42,103 nucleotides of DNA from M55B118 sp041694275 (GTDB lineage Bacteria > Bacillota_I > Bacilli_A > Izemoplasmatales > Izemoplasmataceae), in NCBI GenBank assembly GCA_041694275.1, contig JASMTQ010000094.1:1-42103 (forward strand), read 5' to 3'. Positions 33,525 through 40,741 of the stretch are shown piece after piece (the stretch's first letter is position 1; each line of letters begins with the position of its first letter). Below the pieces are notes generated by a model, which was not told where the DNA came from, did not search any database, and saw nothing but the letters and a program-made list of their open reading frames with translations. Position numbers and translations under genes: made by a program.

Positions 33525-34336
33525 AAATCGGCATCATAGGCCTTGGCCTTATTGGCGCATCTTACGCCAAAAGGCTTTCAAAAACTTACGATATCTATGG
33601 CTACGATATCGATGCGTCCGTGATGAAAAGGATGCAAAAAGACAGTTTGAAAGGCAACGCGCTTGAACACCTAGCTTCTCTGGACATCGTGGTTCTGGCG
33701 CTTAACCCTTCCATTGCGAAGACGTTTATGGAAAACCATGGGGACAAACTGAAAGACACAGTTCTCTTGACAGACGTGTGTGGTGTTAAAAAACCAGTGG
33801 TTTCCTTTATTGAAAGCCGGCTTGGTGAAAAACAGAGCTACCTTTCCCACCACCCCATGTCAGGCAATCCTGAAGGGGGCTTTGAAAACAGCTCACCTAC
33901 ACTCTTTGAAAATGCCAACCTCGTTTATGTCACCACTGAAAAAACAAAGGAAAGCGATCTCGGCAGATTGAATTCAGTGCTCGAGAAACTCGGCTTTTCA
34001 AGTTTCTCCGTGATGGACGCCACTACGCACGATACCCATATCGCCCACACAAGTCAGCTTACCCACCTCATCTCTTCAGCACTCGTGCTTTCAAATGACG
34101 CTCCCTTGCCAAAAGAAGTGATGGGCAACTCCTACAGGGATCTGACGAGAATCGCCGATATCGAACCCGATATGTGGAGTGAGCTCTTCATGGAAAACAA
34201 ACAAGCGCTCATTCATACACTCGATGATTTTCAAACCGCCATTGAAACGTTTAAAACACACCTTGAAAACAATGACAAAGCGTCCATTAAAACACTGCTT
34301 GAGAAAACGAGAAATCGCTATAGACAAAATAAATAA
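33521..34336 (+). CDS. tyrA: Prephenate dehydrogenase
   Basis: 271 residues. N-terminal Rossmann motif GLGLIG (7-12) and acidic residue at the end of strand 2 (YGYDID, so probably NAD+). SHHPMSGNPEGG and the C-terminal helical dimerisation domain with HTSQLTHLISSAL and NSYRDLTRIA. Converts prephenate to 4-hydroxyphenylpyruvate for tyrosine. No ACT domain follows, so feedback is probably exerted at the coupled DAHP synthase and by the leader. Coupled by an ATGA overlap. Confidence 0.92.
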   Translation: MKIGIIGLGLIGASYAKRLSKTYDIYGYDIDASVMKRMQKDSLKGNALEHLASLDIVVLALNPSIAKTFMENHGDKLKDTVLLTDVCGVKKPVVSFIESRLGEKQSYLSHHPMSGNPEGGFENSSPTLFENANLVYVTTEKTKESDLGRLNSVLEKLGFSSFSVMDATTHDTHIAHTSQLTHLISSALVLSNDAPLPKEVMGNSYRDLTRIADIEPDMWSELFMENKQALIHTLDDFQTAIETFKTHLENNDKASIKTLLEKTRNRYRQNK

Positions 34337-34357
34337 TGCAATTTATCACTTCAGCTG

Positions 34358-34385
34358 TTAACATTCATTCCATTTGTGATATAAT
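34358..34385 (+). promoter_or_regulatory. Promoter of the MATE gene
   Basis: TTAACA, 16 bp, TGA-TATAAT extended -10 (34380-34385). Confidence 0.55.
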
Positions 34386-34411
34386 GCATTTGTTTTGAAA
34401 GTGGTGAGAAC

Positions 34412-35740
34412 ATGGATCAAAAAAAGACAAATCTCTTAAGCCTTAGCTGGCCGATATACATAGAACTCCTTTTTACAATGTTTCTCGGAGTCGCGGATAC
34501 GCTTATGCTTGCTCGCTATTCTGATTTTTCAGTCGCGGCGGTTGGAAACGCGCAACGTGTCATCGGACTATTCATCGTCATCTTGAATGTCGCTTCGCTT
34601 GGTGTAGGTGTCGTCGTTAGTCAGTATCTTGGCGCAGGGGATGAAGATCAGGCTAAAAAAGCCATGAAAACAGGGCTTTTTGGAAATGTGCTGGTCGCGC
34701 TTTTACTGGCGGTGTTACTGCAGATATTCGGAGCACTCCTTTTTACCATCATCAATACCGATCAGACCATTTTCAATGAATCCCTTTATTACCTTAGGGT
34801 TGTGTCTACGGGACTCCTTTTTGTAGCGCTCACGCAGGCGGCAGGAGCGGGATTCAAGGCATTTGGAAGACCCAAGGTGGTCATGTACATCGTTGCTGCG
34901 ATGAATATATTGAATGTCCTGCTTAACTTCCTTCTCATATTCGGCATTGGCTTCTTTCCAGAACTCGGATCAAGAGGTGCGGCATACGCCACACTGACTT
35001 CAAGAATATTCGCGTTCGCACTGACGCTTTACTTTCTTTGGAAATACCTCCGCATACAGCCCTTTTTCCTCAAGTTCGCTCCGCTTAAAAAGTACTACGT
35101 CAAAATCATGAAGATAGGCCTTCCAGGTGCAGGCGAACGGTTCGTGTATCAGTTTTCACAAGTCGTCGTACTCGGATTTTTAAACACGATAGGCACCCTT
35201 GCAGTCACGACCCAGATCTATGTCCACAATCTCATGATGCCCGTCATGATTTTCTCACTCGCCGTCGCTCAGGGCAACCAGGTCATCGTAGGGTGGCGCG
35301 TAGGTGCCAAGGATTATGAGGACGCGCATCACCGAACGCTTAAAACCGTGAGACTCGCTTTCATATTCGTCATATTCGCATCAAGTTTCATGTACTTCAA
35401 TTCCGGGTGGCTGCTTTCCTTGTTCACAGACAACCAAGATATCATAGCGATGGGACAGCGCGCCATGCTAATCGGTATTTTCCTTGAAATGGGAAGAATG
35501 ACGAATCTCGTAGTCATCCAGGCACTGCGTGCAAGCGGAGACGTCATTTTCCCTGTCGTCATCGCCATTTTCAGCATGATCAGTGCGATGATTGGTCTTT
35601 CCTATCTATTTGGGATTCATTTCGGATTGGGACTTGCAGGAATATTCATAGGACTTGCCGCAGATGAAATACTAAGAGCCATACTTGTTTTAATCCGGTG
35701 GCTCAGAGGCGAATGGAGAGGTAAACGCGTGGCTTCATAG
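34412..35740 (+). CDS. MATE family efflux transporter
   Basis: 442 residues, twelve membrane helices in two repeats. Starts with WPIYIELLFTMFLGVADTLMLARYSD, the helix 1-2 region of MATE (NorM/DinF-type) exporters. Later VAQGNQVIVGWRVGA is the matching second-half motif. Ion-coupled drug or metabolite efflux; substrate unknown. Its own promoter precedes it and a terminator follows. Confidence 0.93.
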   Translation: MDQKKTNLLSLSWPIYIELLFTMFLGVADTLMLARYSDFSVAAVGNAQRVIGLFIVILNVASLGVGVVVSQYLGAGDEDQAKKAMKTGLFGNVLVALLLAVLLQIFGALLFTIINTDQTIFNESLYYLRVVSTGLLFVALTQAAGAGFKAFGRPKVVMYIVAAMNILNVLLNFLLIFGIGFFPELGSRGAAYATLTSRIFAFALTLYFLWKYLRIQPFFLKFAPLKKYYVKIMKIGLPGAGERFVYQFSQVVVLGFLNTIGTLAVTTQIYVHNLMMPVMIFSLAVAQGNQVIVGWRVGAKDYEDAHHRTLKTVRLAFIFVIFASSFMYFNSGWLLSLFTDNQDIIAMGQRAMLIGIFLEMGRMTNLVVIQALRASGDVIFPVVIAIFSMISAMIGLSYLFGIHFGLGLAGIFIGLAADEILRAILVLIRWLRGEWRGKRVAS

Positions 35741-35755
35741 TATTTGGTAGTGATT

Positions 35756-35799
35756 TTAAACCGCATTGAATGTACTTTATTCAGTGCGGTTTTTTTTAA
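35756..35799 (+). terminator. Terminator after the MATE gene
   Basis: 13-bp stem AACCGCATTGAAT (35759-35771) with 35779-35791 (one G-U), followed by a run of Ts. Confidence 0.92.
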
Positions 35800-35809
35800 C
35801 GCGTGATTA

Positions 35810-35837
35810 TTGACATATGTCATTTATGCGGTACAAT
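35810..35837 (+). promoter_or_regulatory. Promoter with palindromic operator ahead of the DUF134 gene
   Basis: TTGACA (35810-35815), 16 bp, TACAAT (35832-35837). A perfect 12-bp palindrome TGACATATGTCA (35811-35822) covers the -35, and its flanks extend the symmetry (ATTAT.. / ..ATTTAT). This is a good candidate for a repressor site, possibly autoregulation by the DUF134 protein. Confidence 0.65.
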
Positions 35838-35864
35838 TGAGCTGGATGCAAAAGAGGTGAAAAC

Positions 35865-36230
35865 ATGCCAAGACCAAGAAAGAGAAAAAGAGTCTGTCAG
35901 GAGCCCAAAAGAAAACTTTTTGGTTCACTCGACGGAGCTACTCCCCATAAGGACCCCATCGTCATGCTCGTAGAAGAATACGAAACCATCCGTCTCATTG
36001 ATTACGAAGGGTTCACCCAGGCTGAGTGCGCTGTTCAGATGGCGGTGGCGAGAACCACAGTGCAAAGTCTTTATGAAAAAGCGCGCAAGAAACTTGCAGC
36101 GACCCTCATAGACAACAGACCCATCAAGATTGAAGGCGGGTTTTACCGCTTTTGCACTGAAGAAGACATCTGCAATCAAAAGGGATGCGACTTCATAAAA
36201 GAAAGAGAACACACTAACAATCATTCATAA
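35865..36230 (+). CDS. DUF134 family DNA-binding protein
   Basis: 121 residues. Opens MPRPRKRKRVCQEP, contains VEEYETIRLIDYEGFTQAECAVQMAVARTTVQSLYEKARKKLA, a sigma-70-region-4-like helix-turn-helix, and ends with Cys residues in FCTEEDICNQKGCDF, which could bind metal or an Fe-S cluster. DUF134 proteins are typically next to redox and iron-sulfur genes. Here the following gene is a flavin disulfide reductase, 21 bases away, so it probably regulates that unit. Confidence 0.92.
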   Translation: MPRPRKRKRVCQEPKRKLFGSLDGATPHKDPIVMLVEEYETIRLIDYEGFTQAECAVQMAVARTTVQSLYEKARKKLAATLIDNRPIKIEGGFYRFCTEEDICNQKGCDFIKEREHTNNHS

Positions 36231-36251
36231 TATTTTTAGGAGGCAACACTC

Positions 36252-37628
36252 ATGGAAAACAAAGTAGACATACTGGTCATTGGAGGCAGTGCCGCAGGAA
36301 CCGTGGCAGCATCAACGGCCAAAAGCAAACATCCAGACAAATCAATCATGCTTGTAAGAAAAGAACCAAAAGCCGTTGTACCTTGCGGCATTCCCTATAT
36401 TTTTGGAACCCTGGGTTCATCTGAAAAGGACATCATGCCGGATACCGGCCTTGAAAATGCCGGCATCGCCATCAGAATCGATACGGTTGAATCCATCGAT
36501 AAAAAAGAAAAGATCGCAACGTTTGAAAATGGAGAAACCATTCAGTTTGACAAGTTGGTGCTCGGTACAGGCTCAAAACCATTCAAACCTACGTGGCTCA
36601 AAGGTGCAGAGCTTGAAAATGTCTTTACCATCCCCAAAAACAAAATCTATCTCGATCAACTTCAAAAAAACCTTTCAGACAAGAAACACATCACCGTCGT
36701 AGGCGCCGGGTTCATCGGCGTGGAAATGTCAGATGAACTTACAAAAAGCGGCTTTGATGTCACCCTCGTAGAAATCCAGCCAAGAATTCTCGGTCTTGCG
36801 TTTGACGAAGAAATTGCCAAGCACGCTGAAGAAAAACTTGTTCAGGACGGCATTGACGTGAAAACCGGTGTCGGCGTTAAAGAAATCCTAGGAAACGGAA
36901 AAGTCGATAGCGTGCTTCTAAGCGATGATACATCATTCAAAACGGACGCTGTCATTCTATCAATGGGCTACAGACCGAATGCGGATCTGGCCAAAGCCAT
37001 GGGTCTTAAGATTAACGAACACGGCTTTATTAGTGTAGACGCCTACATGCGCACGAGCGAAAAGGATATTTTCGCAGCAGGAGACTGTGCTGAGAAACGC
37101 GACTTCGCAACCAGCAGACTCTCCACAACCATGCTCGCATCCACCGCAGCCGCTGAAGCACGTGTTGCAGGACTCAATCTTTATTCACTCTCAACGTATC
37201 GCTCATTCAAAGGCACCATCGGCATTTACTCTACCATGATTGGAAATACCGTCTATGGGGTGGCCGGCATCACTGAAGAAGCGGCGAAAAAAGAAGGTTT
37301 CAACGTTATCGGCACCCTTTTCAAAGGCATGGACAGACACCCGGGAAAACTCCCTGGCATGCATGAACAAACCGTGAAACTCGTCGTATCCAAAGCAACG
37401 GGCACCATTCTCGGTGGCGAAGTCATCGGCGGCGAATCCGCAGGAGAACTCATCAATGTTCTTGGTGTCATCATCCAGACAGGCTCTACAATCAACGATG
37501 TTCTCACCATGCAAATCGGTACTCAGCCGATGCTCACCGCATCTCCTGGGAAATACCCAATCATCAAGGCTGCGGAAATCGCTTCAAGAAATCTAAACGG
37601 CTGCTGCGCGCCGAATGAATACTGCTAG
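36252..37628 (+). CDS. FAD-dependent pyridine nucleotide-disulfide oxidoreductase (CoA-disulfide reductase/NADH oxidase type)
   Basis: 458 residues. FAD-binding VIGGSAAGTVAA (9-20), active-site Cys45 in VVPCGIPYIFG (the CoADR/Nox position), NAD-binding VVGAGFIGVEMSDEL, FAD motif FAAGDCAE and the C-terminal dimerisation domain. No rhodanese domain is fused. The C-terminus NGCCAPNEYC (Cys451, 452, 458) resembles the vicinal Cys pair at the end of MerA, which is unusual for this family and could relay electrons or bind metal. In an operon with DUF134. Confidence 0.9.
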   Translation: MENKVDILVIGGSAAGTVAASTAKSKHPDKSIMLVRKEPKAVVPCGIPYIFGTLGSSEKDIMPDTGLENAGIAIRIDTVESIDKKEKIATFENGETIQFDKLVLGTGSKPFKPTWLKGAELENVFTIPKNKIYLDQLQKNLSDKKHITVVGAGFIGVEMSDELTKSGFDVTLVEIQPRILGLAFDEEIAKHAEEKLVQDGIDVKTGVGVKEILGNGKVDSVLLSDDTSFKTDAVILSMGYRPNADLAKAMGLKINEHGFISVDAYMRTSEKDIFAAGDCAEKRDFATSRLSTTMLASTAAAEARVAGLNLYSLSTYRSFKGTIGIYSTMIGNTVYGVAGITEEAAKKEGFNVIGTLFKGMDRHPGKLPGMHEQTVKLVVSKATGTILGGEVIGGESAGELINVLGVIIQTGSTINDVLTMQIGTQPMLTASPGKYPIIKAAEIASRNLNGCCAPNEYC

Positions 37629-37652
37629 TGTTAGTCTGCACTTACATTATAG

Positions 37653-37681
37653 TTGAAAGACTGTTTTGATAGTGTTATAAT
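37653..37681 (+). promoter_or_regulatory. Promoter of the encapsulin operon
   Basis: TTGAAA (37653-37658), 17 bp, TGT-TATAAT extended -10 (37676-37681), a strong match. TTATAAT-TAG-ATTGTAA across 37675-37691 loosely resembles a Fur/PerR-type half-site pair, but the spacing (3 rather than 1) is wrong; I do not claim it. Confidence 0.7.
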
Positions 37682-37712
37682 TAGATTGTAAACAAATTTT
37701 AGGAGGGATTTT

Positions 37713-38066
37713 ATGGCAACGGATCAATACCATGAACCGATTGAACTGCTCGATGAAAAAACGAGAGACATCACGCGTATCATCAAAAGCATTCAAGAGG
37801 AATTCGAAGCAGTAGACTGGTACAACCAACGCATGGCTGCGACCAGCGATGAAGAACTGCGCGACATCCTCAAGCACAATCGGGACGAAGAACTTGAACA
37901 TGCTGCAATGGGCATCGAATGGCTACGTCGTCAAATGCCTGAGTTCGACAGCGAACTCCAGGAAAATCTTTTCACTGAAGGCCCTATCGGTCATCACGAA
38001 GAAGATGAAGGCGAAGCGGAAGATGCTCCGGCAGAAAGTCTCAACATTGGTAAGATTAAACGCTAG
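37713..38066 (+). CDS. Encapsulated ferritin-like protein (EncFtn cargo)
   Basis: 117 residues. Two-helix EncFtn family: EEFEAVDWYNQR and HNRDEELEHAAMGIEWLRR match the R. rubrum EncFtn helices. Ferroxidase residues are kept: Glu30, Glu32, Trp36, Tyr37, Glu60 and His63, each two less than in that protein. An acidic linker (EEDEGEAEDAPAE) leads to the C-terminal SLNIGKIKR, the encapsulation peptide that docks inside the shell. It oxidises Fe(II) and passes it to mineral storage in the encapsulin. Same TAGGAGGGATTTT ribosome site as the next gene, 12 bases away. Confidence 0.95.
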   Translation: MATDQYHEPIELLDEKTRDITRIIKSIQEEFEAVDWYNQRMAATSDEELRDILKHNRDEELEHAAMGIEWLRRQMPEFDSELQENLFTEGPIGHHEEDEGEAEDAPAESLNIGKIKR

Positions 38067-38078
38067 GAGGGATTTTTA

Positions 38079-38876
38079 ATGGATTTGTTCAAACAATCAC
38101 TTGCACCCATTCCAACTGAAGGTTGGGAAGAAATCAACGACCGCGCAAAAGAAGTCATTTTATCACAACTCACAGCACGAAGCGTACTATTTGTCGATGG
38201 CCCTCACGGACTTGAGAAAAACAGTGTGGGACATGGACGCCTGAAACTTCTGAACAAGCCAAAAACTGGCGAAGTCGGATCAAGTCTTTACGATGTCCAG
38301 CCACTTCTTGAAAACAGCATTAACTTCAAGCTTTCCCGCTGGGAACTTGACAACATCCTAAGAGGCGAAAAAGACGCAGAACTGGACAATCTTGAAGACG
38401 CCGCGGAGAAACTCGCTCTCTTTGAAGAAGACGTTGTCTATAACGGAAAAAAAGACGCCGGCATCAAAGGACTCAATGATGTTGCTGAAAAACGCATCAA
38501 CATCTCTAATGATCCAAACAAAGTCATGAAAGCAGTCAGTGAAGCGGCATGCGCTCTTAAAGACGCGTACGCAGAACGTCCGTTTGACATGATTGTTTCC
38601 GATGAATTACTCAAGATACTCAACCAGATGTATCAAGGTGGCTTGCTTCGTAAAAACGTAGAAGCTGTGATTGGCGGGTCAATCATTCGTTCACGCGCCG
38701 TCAAGGGCGGATTCCTGATTCCACGCGATCATGAAGATCTTGAACTCACCATCGGTCAGGATTACACCGTTGGCTATCACGCACACGACAGTGAAAACGT
38801 TGAACTCTACATCATGAACAGTTTCACTTTCAGATGCCTCGATGAAGCCATCGTAGTCGCATTTGATCTTCAGTAA
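38079..38876 (+). CDS. enc: Family 1 encapsulin shell protein
   Basis: 265 residues of the HK97-fold Linocin_M18/encapsulin family. Start MDLFKQSLAPIPTEGWEEINDRAKEVI and LTARSVLFVDGPHGLE are diagnostic. The C-terminus FTFRCLDEAIVVAFDLQ is typical for the subunit ending. Many copies form a hollow protein shell that packages the ferritin-like cargo encoded just upstream. Ribosome site overlaps the cargo stop codon (TAGGAGG). Length is normal. A strong terminator follows. Confidence 0.97.
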   Translation: MDLFKQSLAPIPTEGWEEINDRAKEVILSQLTARSVLFVDGPHGLEKNSVGHGRLKLLNKPKTGEVGSSLYDVQPLLENSINFKLSRWELDNILRGEKDAELDNLEDAAEKLALFEEDVVYNGKKDAGIKGLNDVAEKRINISNDPNKVMKAVSEAACALKDAYAERPFDMIVSDELLKILNQMYQGGLLRKNVEAVIGGSIIRSRAVKGGFLIPRDHEDLELTIGQDYTVGYHAHDSENVELYIMNSFTFRCLDEAIVVAFDLQ

Positions 38877-38887
38877 CACCAACCAAG

Positions 38888-38918
38888 CAAGAAGGTCCAT
38901 TTCGGGCCTTCTTTTTTT
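38888..38918 (+). terminator. Terminator of the encapsulin operon
   Basis: AGAAGGTCC (38890-38898) with GGGCCTTCT (38904-38912), 5-nt loop, then Ts. Confidence 0.92.
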
Positions 38919-38932
38919 AAACCCTTTGTTTG

Positions 38933-38990
38933 TTAAGACTCTGTTAAGAAAATGTTTTCTTGTTTACAATCGTGCGTCTTGTGGTAAAAT
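38933..38990 (+). promoter_or_regulatory. Pho-box-like direct repeat and promoter of the response regulator
   Basis: TTAAGA (38933-38938) and TTAAGA (38944-38949) are separated by 5 bp, an 11-bp period like PhoP/PhoB boxes. Downstream lies TTTACA (38963-38968), 16 bp, TGG-TAAAAT (38985-38990). Confidence 0.55.
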
Positions 38991-39028
38991 CAAGGTGAAA
39001 AAATCATTCCTCCTAAGGAAGTGACGTA

Positions 39029-39697
39029 GTGAGTAAAATACTGGTCATTGAAGATGAACTGAGTATTCAAAAAATGATTGAGTATGACCTGAGGCAGCTC
39101 GGCATCCCTGTCGTCTGTGAAAGTGATGGACAAAAAGGGTATGACCTTGCCAAATCAGGAGATTTTTCGATTATCATTTTGGATTTGATGCTGCCGTCCA
39201 TGAGCGGGTTTGACATCAGTGAAAAACTATCGATGATGAACCCCAGACCCTACATTCTCATGCTTACCGCCATGGATGAAGAGGTCAACAAAATCCAGGG
39301 ATTTGACGTTGGTGCGGATGATTACGTCACAAAGCCTTTTTCTCCAAGAGAGCTGACGGCTCGCGTAAAAGCCGTTTTAAGACGTCAAAAGGAAACCCGC
39401 GCAAAAAGCGGTCATCTCAGATATGAAACGATAGAAATTGATCTTGAATCCTATAGTGTCAAAGACGGTGGAACGTCCGTGACACTCACACTCAAGGAAT
39501 TCGAACTGCTCAAACACTTCATTGAAAACACTGGCAAGGTGCTCTCAAGAGATCAACTGCTAGTCCATCTTTGGGGCTATCAGTACGACGGAGATTCACG
39601 TGTGGTTGATGTGCATATTTTCAATCTGAGAGAAAAACTTCCAATTCTTCAGGAAAAAATGAAAACCATAAGAGGCGTAGGCTATCAACTCGTTTGA
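39029..39697 (+). CDS. phoP: OmpR/PhoB-type response regulator, probably PhoP (phosphate response)
   Basis: 222 residues. Receiver domain 1-120 with acidic pocket ED (8-9), phosphorylated Asp52 in LDLMLPS, Thr80 and Lys102 in TKPFSPREL. Winged-helix DNA-binding domain 130-222 (LTLKEFELLKHFIENTGKVLSRDQLL, RVVDVHIFNLREKL, IRGVGYQLV). GTG start with AAGGAAG upstream. Adjacent to pst genes and preceded by Pho-like repeats, hence the phosphate assignment. No histidine kinase gene is in the window; phoR may lie downstream of pstA. Confidence 0.88.
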   Translation: MSKILVIEDELSIQKMIEYDLRQLGIPVVCESDGQKGYDLAKSGDFSIIILDLMLPSMSGFDISEKLSMMNPRPYILMLTAMDEEVNKIQGFDVGADDYVTKPFSPRELTARVKAVLRRQKETRAKSGHLRYETIEIDLESYSVKDGGTSVTLTLKEFELLKHFIENTGKVLSRDQLLVHLWGYQYDGDSRVVDVHIFNLREKLPILQEKMKTIRGVGYQLV

Positions 39698-39710
39698 TGG
39701 CCTTTTTTTT
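39679..39710 (+). terminator. Terminator overlapping the response regulator stop codon
   Basis: AGGCTATCAA (39679-39688) pairs with TTGATGGCCT (39694-39703), one G-U, 5-nt loop, followed by Ts. The TGA stop at 39695-39697 is inside the right arm. Confidence 0.75.
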
Positions 39711-39721
39711 ATAATCAAAGC

Positions 39722-39738
39722 TTAACAGAAACTTTACA
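39722..39738 (+). promoter_or_regulatory. Pho-box-like direct repeat ahead of pstS
   Basis: TTAACA (39722-39727), 5 bp, TTTACA (39733-39738), the classical TTAACA-N5 repeat of PhoP sites. Only a weak -10 lies downstream (about 39756-39764), as expected of an activated promoter. Confidence 0.6.
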
Positions 39739-39811
39739 CAAATCCAATTGAGAGAAAATATTCAAAGTGTAGACTATGGTTGCAATTAAAAAAATTAGGA
39801 GGCTACACTTA

Positions 39812-40741
39812 ATGAAAAAAGTATTCTTGGCACTAACATTTGTTTTGGCACTTTCTCTTTATGGATGCAGTGAACCTGAAACAGGGTTTGACACTGAAGC
39901 AGACATCAATCCTTATACAAGAGACACTTCAAGTGGAACCCGTGATGGGTTCATGAGCGGGATTGGGTTTTCAGACGCTGCGACTGACAATTCCCTACTT
40001 GGTGAAAACGTCACTGTAAGCGCAGGAAACGATGAAGTGCTCCAATCAGTAAATACTGACCGTTTCGGTATCGGCTATATTTCCCTATATAGCGTGAACG
40101 ATGATATCAAACCCGTGAAATTCGAAGGGGTCGATCCTGAAATTGAAAACGTAGTGGATGAGTCCTATGCACTCACAAGACCGTTTAACTACATTACCCG
40201 TCTTGAAGATGATTATGCAAACGATACGGAAAAACAAATCGCAGAGGCATTTGTTGCGTTCATGCTTTCAAGTGAAGGCGCAGACATCATCAATGACAAC
40301 GGTGCAGTGGCCGTATCAAACAATGGATACTGGGACGACATAAGTGCAGACCATCCTGTGTGTGATCAGGATAACTCTGGTGAAACCATCAACTTTGGCG
40401 GATCAAACTCCGTAGAAGGCATTGCCAAGGACCTCGCCACCGCATTCTCTTCAAGATGTGGCGATGTACAAACTGTCAACAACCACACCGGAAGCTCAGA
40501 TGGATTCAAACGCACGCAAGGTGATGAAAAAGACGGTACGAACATGGCCCACGTCGGGTTCGCGTCACGTCCGTTCAAAGAAGATGAAAAAGTAAACGGC
40601 GAAGCATACTATGGTACTCTTGCCCAGGATGCCATCGTAATCGTAGTAAACAACGAAAACCCACTCGAAGACATTGATGCGGACACCCTCAAGAAACTTT
40701 ATCAAGGGGACTATTCAACATGGGCAGACATTCTGGATTGA
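39812..40741 (+). CDS. pstS: Phosphate-binding lipoprotein PstS, with its two halves in swapped order
   Basis: 309 residues. Signal and lipobox LSLYGC (Cys19). The mature chain opens with INPYTRDTSSGTRDGF, the phosphate-binding SGT segment that lies near the middle of ordinary PstS. It then runs through the usual C-terminal half (RFGIGYISLYSV, YALTRPFNYIT, AFMLSSEGADII). After a linker (about 175-192) comes the usual N-terminal half: INFGGSNSVEGIAKDLATAF, GSSDGF, HVGFASRP, QDAIVIVVNNENPL, LYQGDYSTW. Both lobes are present, so binding should be possible. ATG at 39812 follows TTAGGAGGC; the in-frame ATG at 39776 is rejected as it gives no signal peptide start. Overlaps pstC by 22 bases. Confidence 0.88.
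   Translation: MKKVFLALTFVLALSLYGCSEPETGFDTEADINPYTRDTSSGTRDGFMSGIGFSDAATDNSLLGENVTVSAGNDEVLQSVNTDRFGIGYISLYSVNDDIKPVKFEGVDPEIENVVDESYALTRPFNYITRLEDDYANDTEKQIAEAFVAFMLSSEGADIINDNGAVAVSNNGYWDDISADHPVCDQDNSGETINFGGSNSVEGIAKDLATAFSSRCGDVQTVNNHTGSSDGFKRTQGDEKDGTNMAHVGFASRPFKEDEKVNGEAYYGTLAQDAIVIVVNNENPLEDIDADTLKKLYQGDYSTWADILD

Noticed and set aside
37675..37691. PerR/Fur box at the encapsulin promoter
   Set aside because: Half-sites TTATAAT and ATTGTAA are separated by 3 rather than 1 base and one position mismatches; too weak to call.
39776..40741. PstS order explained by a frameshift or truncated gene
   Set aside because: One uninterrupted frame has signal peptide, both halves and a stop overlapping pstC; no remnant of the usual N-half lies upstream of 39812 or after 40741.
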